64,000 nucleotides of DNA from Gordius sp. MW1. Taxonomy: Eukaryota > Nematomorpha > Gordioida > Gordea > Gordiidae. Shown here piece by piece: positions 1-13,000 of this stretch; within the stretch, counting starts at the first letter, position 1; each line of letters starts with the position of its first letter. The notes beneath the pieces were generated by a model. The model saw only the letters and a list, made by a program, of their open reading frames with translations, made no database searches and was not told where the DNA came from. The stretch lies in assembly GCA_964036665.1 (NCBI GenBank), contig OZ038530.1:22652001-22716000 (forward strand), read 5' to 3'. The translations under genes were made by a program, and so were the position numbers.

Positions 1-541
1 AGGACTTCAACTGTAGATGGGTGCAACGATCATTTCGGTTTTCTAGGGTAAAAAGTAATATGAGAGACAATGTATAGAGATGCAAAACGCTCAAATGCAA
101 TTTAAAAGACTGGCTGAGCTAACGACGAGGATACACTAGGCGGCCAATCTCTAATAGAGGTCAGGTCAAAGCTTGACCTGAGAGCACTGATCAGGTATTA
201 ATTAAAATGCGAGCCAAAACTTTCGAGGCAAGCTACCTAAATTTCTCTAGACATTCTGAAGCGGAATTTATTGGATTTTATGATAAAGCTAACACAACAG
301 GGGATTGTTAGAGCTTAAACGACGAACATTGTAAGCGGAATCAAGCGGATGATTTACAAAGCTTTGCAAATTACAATCTCCGCAGACATGCAAAGTTACT
401 TGGCCATAGGATTTGAGTAATATCCATGAGTGGGTCGTGTGAACAACGGGGAAAGAGAGAAATTCGGCCGAAAGTTAGGGAACGAAAAATAAATGAAATT
501 TTGTTAATAACGCGTACAATATCATTAAAACTACACCCGCC

Positions 542-718
542 TGATGTTGTAAAAAGGGTTGGATTTTGTTTGATCGACCTGGGTTTTGGTCGACTAAACA
601 TAATCAGACCCAAAGGTTTAACCCAAAAAGCTTTGGTCTGATACCGTTGGTCTGTTTATGATTAGTCGACTGAAACCAAGGGCCGACCAAACAAAACCCA
701 GCCGTTTTTACAACACTA
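542..718. mobile_element. hAT-type MITE (family T1), with perfect TSD
   Basis: Diverged copy of the family with TIR TAGTGTTGTAAAAACGG and inner TCGACC / GGTCGA palindromic blocks. It is flanked by identical 8-bp repeats cacccgcc at 534-541 and 719-726. It lies just downstream of the syntaxin-1 stop. It has no coding capacity. Confidence 0.88.
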
Positions 719-1072
719 CACCCGCCCTAAACTGCACTATGTTTCCTAACTATATTCGTATGACGATAGAACACAATTAACCAATGTCCAAACTTTGAAC
801 GCTTAAAAGTCCCATTATAAATACCGGTTTGTCAAGAAGGCTATACAAAATTCAGGCAAATTATAGAAAAAGTTACAGAATTTCTAATATATATAAATTG
901 TAATCGTAAATAGAAAGGGCATTTCGAAATATCCAAACTTTATACTCAATAATTACCAACCACATCAGAGAGCCGAAATTTTTGCATAACAAATTTAATT
1001 ATATGGTAAAAGTCCGGACAAAAATTGCTGGCATTAGCAAAATTGCATATATAAAAATAAAAACTGTTTTAC

Positions 1073-4000
1073 TTACCCAAAAATTCCCGCAACAACCGAA
1101 ACGAGGATGATGATAAGCACCGCCAAGCATATGATTATGAGAATTTTTTTCTGTGCCCAACGTAGAAAAAGACAAATTTTTGCGTGAAAATTCGCATAAA
1201 ATGATAAAAAATTTCACAATATATAAAAATTAACAAAATTAGCCCCCCAAAATTAGTTAAATTCAAAAAAAAATTAAGGAAAAATGATGATATAAAATAA
1301 AAAATCAGACAGACAGGAGGGATTTGGCACGTACCCGTCTAGCTTTGCTTTGGTATTTAACGGCTTTTTTAGTATCCATTTTGGCGGTTTCAATGTAATC
1401 AACAGATTGTTCGACGTTGTATTCTATTCTATCTATCATTTCACCCTGAAGAATAAGTGGCAAAACATACATATAGTTTACATTAGATGCAAATAAATAA
1501 ACACAGAGACCAAAAAAGACAGGGCAGGCCCGTTGCCCGACCGGGCCAACTGTCGTAAATTTAGAATTTTCGAGAAGATTCACAAATTTAAGCAAAATTA
1601 ACACAAAAAGTAAAAATTCAAGAAAATCATCTTAAAGTGGCTTCGCGTTTTGAGAATTACGCAAAGCCTTAAAACCCTATTTTTCCACAATTCCAAAACA
1701 ATCTGTTTGAGTTTGAGCATCTATATCATCAAAGCGTAATTATTTTATGCAAGGGTGACTTCAACTCTCGGGTCCAGTCGAGTTCGGGTTAAAACAAAAT
1801 GACTTTGCAGATCTCTAAATTATTTACATTACAGTCAATCCTAGCTAAAAACAAAATTGCAAAATGCCTACCCTTACCAAAATTAATATAATACACAGGT
1901 CTCCAGTATTACTTTGTGATTGTAGCCCGTGATCTGACAAATAATTCCGATAGGGAATTTTACGCTGAAAAATATTTTGTTTTTTGTTTCCTAATCGTCC
2001 AGATTTTGTGATAAATGAGGATAAAAACGAGAAAAAATGGCCTTTTCTACACTTTTTACCATTTTAAATTTGTATTTAATAGTATTTATCTAATCCTATA
2101 GACCATTTATTGGTCAATAAGATCATAATTTTGTTTTTTTGCATCACCATCACTTTCAGTTATATCCACGTTTATAGGAACCTCCCTCCCGCATTAAAAT
2201 TCCTCCCATTAGGTCTTGAGATGGAGAGAATGTTTATGTTAAATCGACTAAAAGCAAGGGTCGTCGACCAAACAAAACGCACCCATATTTACAACACTAA
2301 TATGTACATGAGTTGGCACCTACTTGGCTTTCAACGAGCATGGCCATGTCCATAAACATGTCGTGGAGTTCGCGTATACTAGTTTCCAGCTTTATGATAT
2401 CTTGATGCCTAGCCTCTATGTCTGCTAGCGATTGCTTGGCTTGTTGCGTCTCCATTATGATCTAAGTAAGCAATATTCTCAAATTGTATTATGAATTCTG
2501 TTTTAAAATCTTCAAATTAGGAGAGTTTTAAAGGAGTAGTGCACGTTGTGGAATTGGTGATTTCGTATGGAGTCGAAATAGGTTTTTAGGACTTATTTGG
2601 ACATTAATTTGACCACCAAAAAGTTAACCGCAAAAGCTTAAGGTTTTAGTTACATTATTTCGATAGAGAAATGTTTGGGAATAAAATACACCAAGTAGCG
2701 CCATTACTTGCAAAAATGTGACAAAACTAGTGAAATCTATAAAACCCGCTCGAGTGCGATTTAGAACGTCCATAACTTAAAAAGAAAATTTTTAGCTGGT
2801 CGGGCAAAACATTTTGATTTGTCTTTCAATTCATCCAAAGACGATCAGCAATTTCGAACTTAGAGGAAACCAACTTATGAAACAAAGGCATTCAAATCTA
2901 ATGTTATTTATTATATAAAGTTCAATATTTATTAAAACCTCGAACTTGGAATCAATAAAAATTATTATCATCGAATTTCAAACACACACTCGTCCATGGG
3001 CGTAGCCAGCATTGGAATTAAAGGGGGGGGGCAATAATGATTTAGTGAGGGGCAAAATGATCATTTTTTAAAATTTTAGTCTTTAAATAAATTTCAACCT
3101 ACTTTTGGATTTACCCCTTGGCTACGCCCATGCACTCGTCAGTGAACATAAGCGGTCGCTAAAACCTACATCCGGATAATCATAAAATATTCTACGCTTC
3201 TATAACTCATAAAAAAGTGCTCTAAGTTTTGGAATCCACAAAATTACTCAATCATATACATACATAAAACTTCTAATAAATCAAAGGAAAGCAAAATAAA
3301 TAAATAAATAAATAGTCTACCCCTTGTGTGAATATAGCGGGATTTCCACTTTCCAGCATCTCTTCGAGCTCTTCGTTGGTCGTGGCTCGGCCGGCTTCAT
3401 AATATTTAACATGATAAAATAATTATTAAAATACTCCCTTTCCAAAAAAGTCATAATCTTCTAAAAAATACAAGAAAAAATCATTCCATTTTTATTTTCT
3501 TATATTTTTTACGACACCACAACTCATTAAAGTACCTTTTATAAGCGACAGAAATGTGCTGGATGGAAATATCGAGATACAAAGACAGACTACTACACAT
3601 AGACAGCTCATGTCATATGTGTTTCATATGGCAAAAGGTGTACCATTAGGTTTATCATTTAGAAATTAACTATCTCCCCCACGTCCTCTCTGCAGTGTAG
3701 CCCCCAAACATAAATAGTGAATTTACCTCTCTCATTAGTTGGAAATTGAAAAAGAATGTTAATAAATAAGACTATCGGTCGATTCTGGTCTGTTTTTCAA
3801 ATTTGGACCGAGCCTAGGGGTCGACTAAACATAAGCAGCGACCAAAACCCCTGTGGTCTGCTTATGTTTAGTCGACTAAAACCATGGGTCGACGACCAAA
3901 CAAAACCGACCCCCTTTTACAACCCTAGTAGATACTCACTAATTTCTAGTTGACGTTGAATGCGGGCCTTGCACCTCTCTCTGTAATCGGTTTGTGTGGT

Positions 4001-7000
4001 ATTGTAATCGGTCATAACTTCCACAAATTTGCGCGACAAGGTGGAATGCTGTATCCAAAGAGGAATAAAAACATGAAAATCACTATGTCGTAATTTTAAG
4101 GAAAAATGAACTAAGAATATCTACATTAAAAACTAAATTGTATTGAAGGGGTGGTCCGAGGTAGTGTTGTAAAAAGGGCTGGGTTTTGTTTGGTCGTCGA
4201 CCTTACAAACCAAAGGTTACATATGGTCTGTTTTTCTTATTCGACCTCTAGGCTTGGTGGAAATTTAAAAAACAGACCAGAATCGACCGTTAGTTTTAGT
4301 TGAGCCAAGGGTCGATCAAACAAAACCCTGCCGTTTTTAAAACACTAGTCGGAGGGAAGGACGCCAGTTATAAAAACAAAAGATAATAAAACAGTTAAAT
4401 TAGATGAAATAAAAATTTGTATATGTATCTCAAACAATTTAAATTGAAAAACAATAATTCGCCTTTAATTTACGATATTGATAAATTGCAATAATATAAA
4501 AATGCTATTTATGCGTCGAAAACAATACAAAAAAACACTATTCAGTTAAAATGATAATAGATATGTAAAATACAGATAATTTCACCAAAAAATATGCCAA
4601 AATTTTAGTGCAAAGATATCTTATTTTTACTTGAGTTTTGCGGATTCGTAGGTCGGCACAGGTTTTATTGGCCTGCTCTTCTTGTTCAATCCCTTGTTCG
4701 ATAACTGAATAAAATAATTAAATGTATTTTTTGAAAAAATTGATTTGTCTCATTTATATAATTTAATATAAGTAAAACACAAGACTCACTAATTTTCAAA
4801 ACATTTCTAGTCTTTTTGGCGTTTTACTTAGCTTTAAAAACAAAAATTATTTATTGTTTTATAATGGGTAACAATGAAATTTAAAAATATTTTAAATAAT
4901 CTTCAGCGAGTACTCTAACTCGCACGTTAAACTTTTGAACCAAGTCTATAATTTTAATCTCCAACCTAATGCTGTAAAAACGAGTGGGGTTTGTTTGGTC
5001 GACCTTCGGATCTAGTCGACTAAACATAAACATACCAAATGTTTTTTGGTTTGTTTTTCTTAGTCGACCTATGGGCTTAGTCGAAATTCGAAATGGAGAC
5101 CTGAGTCGACCGTTAGTTTTAGTTAAATCAAAGGTCGACCCAGCAAAGGCCAGTCGCTTTCACAGCACTACTCTAGTCGGCCGCCTATATCCTTTTTCAT
5201 ATCCATCTAGCAAAATACATTTTAACTTCCTGTAAAATATACACTTCTTAAACGAATTTATAGTTACCATCCTAATAAACTATAACCACAATAAATAAAT
5301 TTTCTCCGCCGTATAAAACACTGAGAGGGACATTCCCGTGAAATCAGTCATAAAAACGCCCTTTTCAACAGACCGTCTCAGATTTTTGTGAAATTTTATT
5401 AAAATGTAGAAACTCCTGATATATAATTGTGAAATTCTGAAAGTTTTAGTAGCCCCTTTGGACCATTACAAGTTGTATGGGAGGAGGTTTTCCGAAAATT
5501 TTGTTAAATTATTTACTCCCCTAATCATAAAATTTTGACCTGTCTCCATAAAAAAGAGTTTAAACCCCGGATCTTCAATTAAAAACAATTGACTTTGATA
5601 AAAAAAAGCTATAATAAATAATTTATAATAAAATAGGTTGCACCTTTTAATTTGGCACGCACTTTGTTTGCCGTTTTCTTGATATCTGCCATCAGTTCTT
5701 CCAGCTCTTGTTTCACCTCTGTCCGTAACAAAAAAAATAATAAAAAATTAATATACACATCACATGGCTAAGGCAATATAAATATCGATCTTCTCAATCA
5801 CACGACGAAAAGCAATTTTGTTTTCAATTTAACCCCCCCCCCCCTCTTGTTTTTCACCATTAAAAACGATAAAAACTCCGTTAGACGACTTTAAATGGCT
5901 ATGAAATTTTATTGCTACTTTAAAACAGCCAAATTGCTTGAAATTGTCAATAAAAATAAGCCTAAAAATAAAAGAGTAGTAAAAAGGGTTAAAAAAATGG
6001 CGAGGAAATATCATAATTTTTCAAGTGATTTAATTGGTAAATTTCTGACTTTCGTCCGATTGCGGGGCTGATAGAATTGCGCTATGTTTCTTTTTGACCT
6101 CTTCAACGTTAGCTGCAATTTTATTGATGTTCGTGCGAATTTCTTCGACCTAAATAGGGTTTGGGTTCGAAAAATGTAAAGTCACTTTTAACAACTCGAA
6201 CCCGACCTGACCCCACCTTCGGGTCGGGTTTCGGGTCACCAGTGCCTGTCTCTAGTTTGGTTGCGTTAAAAAGTTAATAATAATTTCACATCTAAGATGT
6301 TTTTTGACTATAAAAAATTGATAATTTAACGAAAATCTTGAAATTAAAAATCTAAATCAAACACCGAGCCCTGAAATTATATGTTCAAGGGAAGGCAGGA
6401 GTGTTGTAAAAAGACCTGGGTTTTGTTTGCTCGACCTTTGGTTCTGCTTAAACTAACAATCCATTCTGGTCTATTTTTCAAATTTCGACCAAGCCTAGAG
6501 GTCGACTAAGAAAACCAGACGCCAAAAAACCTATGGTCTGTTTACGTTTAGGCGACTAAGGTCGAAACCTACGTCTTTTTTTACAACACTAGAACGCAGC
6601 CCTTTTAAAGATAGCATTTCCTTGTTCAAGTCCTTGGTTAGGTGCTTGGGGGCAGGCTGGGTTGGAGTTATAAAACCAGCGCCAACTACAAAAGAAACTT
6701 AGGCTTTTCAGCTGAAAGCCATTCTAAGGGTCGGCTATTGTAAACAAGCTCGAGGCCCCGATATATAATTTTCGGCTAGTGTTGTACAAATTGGTCGTTG
6801 ATTTTAGTCGAATAAACATAAGCAGACCTATGCCTTTTTGCTCTATTTTTCTTAGTCGCATAAACAGTTTGGTCAAACCTGTGGTCTGTTTATGTTGTTA
6901 CCAAAGCTCGACCAAACAAAACCCTGCCGTTTTTGAAATACTAGGTTCGGCCTTTTAAAACTTCACTTCGGTGTACTATACATAATATACCAAGTTTTAT

Positions 7001-10000
7001 CGCGCATATATACCAAAAATTCGCGTCTCTACTATAATGTTCGAACTGCATGGCTAGCTAATCAACTCCATCACAATTACTTTTAATAAATTTTTACGAA
7101 ACAAAAGTATTAAAAAAAGGTATATTTCAAAATGTGTGATATGAATAGCTAGCTATACACACTATCGTTAACGCGTCATTGTCGAAAAATTAAAATACGT
7201 GTCAAAATTCGTATTTTAAATTCGTAATTTCTAGTAAAAAAAAAATATATACAATAATTATAATAGTAACCTGGTTAAAAAATTCGTCCATAAAACCGGT
7301 TTGCCCACCACCCCCAACATCCAAGGCCACTTCTTCTGGAGCCCCGCCTCCAACTTCATCTTCCTCGCTTTGCGCCTTTGAAACATATATACAAGGGCAA
7401 AGTTAATTAATTTCATTAAAATTCAAGTTACACATGACAGGACAAGGACGGGACAGTACATTTATCGCGGAAAGTGAGCACATAAATAGACATTTTACTA
7501 TATGAAACATATGACACGAAAAGTCTATGCATGGGCGTAGCCAGCAGTGGAATTAGAGGAGGCAAGAATGATTTAGGGAGGGGCACAATGATCATTTTTC
7601 AAATTTTGGCCATAATTTTTATAAAATTTCAACAAGTTTTGGGATTTAGAGGGGGGGGGGCAGTTTGGCTACGTCCATGAATCTATGGTTAAAAACACGT
7701 TAGTTTTAAATCAAGAAATTGTCATGTGTGCATATTTACATATGAGCAATTAATATTTTATGAATAACACTTTTTACATGAATGTCACTTTAACTTATAA
7801 TATTATTTTTTCTAATTATCAATTAAAGACGAGTTTGTAGAAGTTTCCCCTGGTTTCTTTGTCACCAAGGTGCCCGTACCCAGCCCCTTTCACGTAAAAA
7901 GATGCTTTTAACGACTTATTTAATGCGTACATTCTAGCTTATCAAAGATGTTTTCAATACTTGTTCCTATTTACAAAGAAATATAATAAGTTAACTATCA
8001 AAGTTGAAATCAGCAGTATTGCAACAGGTGACGAAGTGATGATATAAACTTTATGTAAAATTTCAACTCCAATACAATTTCCATCCATGATTCTATTAAG
8101 CCTGCCTGCTAGGGTTGTAAAAACGGCCGGGTTTTGTTTTGTCGACCCCATTGATCCAACTAAGGCTAACAAAGGTCGTCTCTGGCCTGTTTTCAAATTT
8201 CGACTAAGCCTAGAGGTCGGCAAAGAAAAGCGGACCAAAAAATCGTTGGTCTCTTTATGTTTAGAGGACTAAAACCAAAGGTAGACCAAACAAAACCCAG
8301 CCGTTTTTTTACAACACTAATGTCTGCTCATTAATCTTATATGTATTCAAGCATGCAGTAAGTATATACAATGATTTGCAAATTAACCTTTATTTGTTTT
8401 AAAGATCACACAATTGAATGTTAAAAGGGATCGTAAAAAATTTAAGTCTATATTTTAAGTTTATCAATAAATGAAGTTGTAAAAAAAAGAAGTGAAATTA
8501 AAGCTAGAATAAATGGGTTTTGTTTCGGGTATGTACAATAATAAAGCCTCGTGCTATTTTAGATAAGAGGTGGACGGGCACTTATCTGCTCAAAACCATT
8601 TATTATCAGTCGTAATTATTCAGAATTTTTGTTCAAATTTCACGATTTTATTCGGTGCAGCGCAGATTAAGTAATCAGCGGTAAACTTTGCCCCCCCCCC
8701 AAAAAAAAACTGGTATATTAACTCAAAATGTCAATTAAAATAACTATTGGACATGTCTCGTCCTACCCTGTCCAACGGGGCGTTATTCAATTTCTGTGAA
8801 TAATAGCTACGCAATTTATGGTTGTGTGTTACCAAAATTGATTTGAAATCACGTTTGGAATAAGAAAGTATAATTTGGCTACTTTCAAACCCCTTATTAA
8901 ATTGGACCCCATAACTTTTGGTTTGTCTTCAAGCATAGGAGACAAATTATCGCGTGTCAATCATATTTTGTAATTATTTCATTTCATTTTTATATTTATA
9001 AACTAAGGCCGAGATCAGGGCTGAAATATAACTTTTTACAGTTTCCCCTTTCCATTTTCTCGGTAAATATAGAAAACAGCGATTAGATGTAAGCTAGGGT
9101 TCATCATTAATTTGCAGGGAATGAGTAAGTCAGTTTCGCATTTATCCGTAATGAAGCAACAACCTAGACAAGTTGTAATCAGTCGGGCCGGCCCATAAAA
9201 TGGAATTTGGGCTCTGGCGAGGTCGAAATAAAGCCAACCGGCCAGCGGTCATTTGCTAGTTTGCGTGCGAAAGCAAAATAAAAGTTTTTACAGAAGCATA
9301 AGGGTCCATAGCCAATAAAAATTTCCACAGCAATTAATATTGAAAAATTACGAGTTGGACAGGACGGGACCGACAACCAAATGCGGGCCCCTAAACTGCA
9401 CAATAATTAATAAAATATTTTTGAGCATAAAACCTCCTAAACGTTTGGGGGGCTCATTTAGCAAGTAATTTCTGCCTCTTTAAATCTCGTTTTGGGCCAA
9501 TATTTTTCTAGCAGAAGGGGGGGGGGAGGAGTTTACCACTGACTATACGCTAGTCTCGAAAAAGGCGAGTTCCTATTTATAGACAAATGTCTACGACCTG
9601 TCCATAAGTCTATAACCTACATACACACACAGATACATATTTATTTATCCATGAAAATAATCGAAATTTTTGACTACCACGTTGAAAATCAATAAATACA
9701 AGCACCCCCCCACCCCCTTCCACCTACCAAGTCGCACTCCTTGATACTATTATGCGAGGCGCGTTATACTATATCCTAGCGGGAGTCTGAAAAAAAAAAT
9801 TTCATGGCGATTTTCCTTTTAAATACGCGCCACCCGGATAGATCTCTCATTATGGTGGAATGGGCATTTTAGACACGAAATGCCAAATATTGCTTAAATC
9901 ACTATAAAATATTTTTTTAATTTTTCGAACCCCCGACCTGAGCCCGAGGCCCGATTGTTTTTGGGTCGAGTCCGGCCTAATATGCTTTTTGGGCCCGAGC

Positions 10001-13000
10001 CGAAAAAACCTTAATCGGGCCGCCCTTTGTGGGCTCTCCCCAAATAAGGCATGCGGGCCAGAACTCTGGTGACCGGTCTTCTTGACATCGTCGCATCAGG
10101 AATCCTTTTCATATTTTTAACTTATGAGGAAGGTAAATTTACTTATTCGGTTTGAACAACGGGAGACATAGAAGAAAGACTTGGGAGATTGCCAAATTCA
10201 AAATGGTGGATTTAGTGGTACAGAACAGACAGATTTTACCAATGAAACACATGACATGAGCTTATTTTATGTGTCCTCACTTAGTGTTAGTAATACACAC
10301 TTTCGCTAAAGCGCGCATTGATTTCCTAATGAACGAGAGCGATAAAAACATTGAGAAAATTTATGACAAATGTGATTTCTGGTAGAGACCCGCACGGGTG
10401 ACCCAAAACCCGACCCAACTTCAAAAAAAAACTTTGCAGTTCTCTAATTTATGAACACATAAATTTGAAATTTGTGCAACAGCGAATGTAAAGTAAGATA
10501 AATAAAACTGATGATAAATAAATTAAAAAATACAGCCCCGTTATCATGTAAAAATGGGGATCAAATGGGTAATCGTGAAAGATTTTTCCATCGATTCTCG
10601 AGAGAAATCTGACAAGAAATTAGATATTTTAGGTGGAAAAAGGGCAAAAAAGTTCATTCATTTTAAACAAAAAGCAGGACACGTGGACTGCTCATCTCAT
10701 ATCCATATGTTTCATATGGTAAAATGGGTACCATTGTATCGGCCATTTTGAATTTGGCAATCTCCCATGTCTTTCTGCTATGTCTCCCGTTGTTCAAAAA
10801 GAAAAAGTGAATTTACCTTGCTGATTAGTTACTAAATGAAAAAGCAATGTTAATAAATGATTATTATTTAATTAAACGCAGATGGCACTTGATTGCTTTA
10901 ATATCGTATCGGCACAGTATTGTTCCGAATTTCGTAAATGTTATATATTTTGTAATGCTGTTTTGAATGTTTAACTAGTTCAATCTTTTTTATTACGTTC
11001 CAAAAACACCTTTATTCACCATAATTATTATAAACTATTTCCTTCCCTCATTTGTGCACATTTCAAAATGGCGGAAAAACGGTATAAACACTTAAAGTTA
11101 ATGAGCAGTCAATCAAGTCTTTGGTTGGACCTCTCTCACCATACTAACAATAACTCTCACTCATATAAAATAGGTAAATTGATATTATCAACACAACGGT
11201 AGCACTAAGGTGGTTCTTTTTCGTATGAGATGCTTTTAAAAATTAGAATATAATCGAAAATGAGGGGGATGGGGCAGATTATTGGAAAAAATCGATAATC
11301 AATCAATAAACTATAAAAATTGGAGTGGTAGGTCGGCGGCCACGCACCTTAAACGGTTTACTAACCGAATATACTTCCATATAAATAATACCGCAGATGA
11401 AAAGCGCATCGTTAGAGGTAGTGTTGTACAAACGGCTGGGTTTTGTTTAGCCGACCTTTGTTTCAACTAAGACTAACAAAGGTCGACTATGGTCTGTTTT
11501 TTATATTTCGACTAAGCCTAGGGGTCGACTAAGAAAATCAGACCAAAAGTGTTTAGTCGAATAAAACCAATGGTCGACAAAACAAAACTAAGCCGTTTCT
11601 ACAACACTAGTTAGATCTATATAAGTATGGTCGAGCTCATACAGATCGATTTCAAACGGCGGTCATCCATAATTTATAAAATTTATTTTTTGGCATTGAG
11701 AACAAAAATTTTGTAGTTTTCCATTATTAACCAGCAAGTTGGACTGGACAAGACATTGCCGACAGACAGGCATTTACGGCCCAAAGTGAGCCCATAAAAT
11801 ACCGGAGATTCGGGCAATTCGGGCTTAATGAGGTCTTTAATATCTAGTGTATTATTCTGTTTTCGTGTATTATCGTGTCATTTTTTTGATTATACAATAT
11901 TTATTAACCCTAGTTCTTATTCAAATAAAAAAAATCGAGAATTAAATTTAAATTTTTTGTAAAAAACTTGGGCTTTTTATATCGAAATTCTAAAAATTAT
12001 GAATTTAACAAGGCAATTAAGTTGTGCGCGGACGGACAGAGGAATATTTATAAATAACAAAGCACACACATCATAGAGATAAACTTAGAACAAATTGCAA
12101 AAAGCAATTTATATATATAATTAAGTAATAATCGGTCGGGCCCATAATCATAAATGCCATTTGTGCTCGAGCGAGGTCGAAAAAAGTAAAGCCAACCAGC
12201 GGTCATTAGCTAGTTAATTTGCGAAAGCAAAGTAAAAGAAGTCTTATACATTAAAACCCCGTGTAAGTTTCCACGGCAATTATCTAAAAATTACAAGGCG
12301 GACAACTATAAGCGAGCCCATAAATTGCAGAGCGATTGATATTAAAGCTCTATCTATCTATAAAGAGGCAAAGAGGGGGGGGGGGGGGGGGGGTTATATA
12401 ACTCCTAAATTATCGATTAATATATATACAACAAATATAGTATTGATGGCTAGATAGATAGCTAATAGACACTAAGGGAGGGGGCTATGGTCCACACTGG
12501 TGGAAATAATTTGATACTTTCTTAATCATTCTCCTACTAAAGCCCTACCCGACCCGGCCCGGCCCAAAACGATGTTAAATTATGACCAAAACTGAACTAC
12601 TAAATTTGAAAAGTACAGTCAAAATCGTTTAATTGCAAAGCCTCGGGCCTGAGAAAAAATTGGCGATTAACTATATTAAATATTCATTTCTTACGCTTCG
12701 CAATAAAACGATATTTTATATAATTATCTGGTTGATTTAAGGACTCGAAAATGTTTGTGAATATCCGATATTGTACTATTAAGCGATTTGTCAATAAACG
12801 ATGTTTTTGTTAATATTTTGACTGTATTTTACATTTAAAGGCTTGTCTTAATATCGGCTTTTGCTGCGCAGCAAAAATCGTCGTACGGGTTATAACATAG
12901 CCGTGTCTTAACTTCGAATTCGCAGCAGATTTATTTTCAGACGCATAACTTTAAGTTGATTTTTAATCCAATATTATTTATTTACAAGATATTTTTTAAA

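Noticed and set aside
11641..11680. Minus-strand ATG reading MDDRRLKSI as a candidate first exon of syntaxin-1
   Set aside because: The true first exon ([10 protein letters not shown] followed by GTAAGT) was found at 15239-15268 and fits the next exon in phase.
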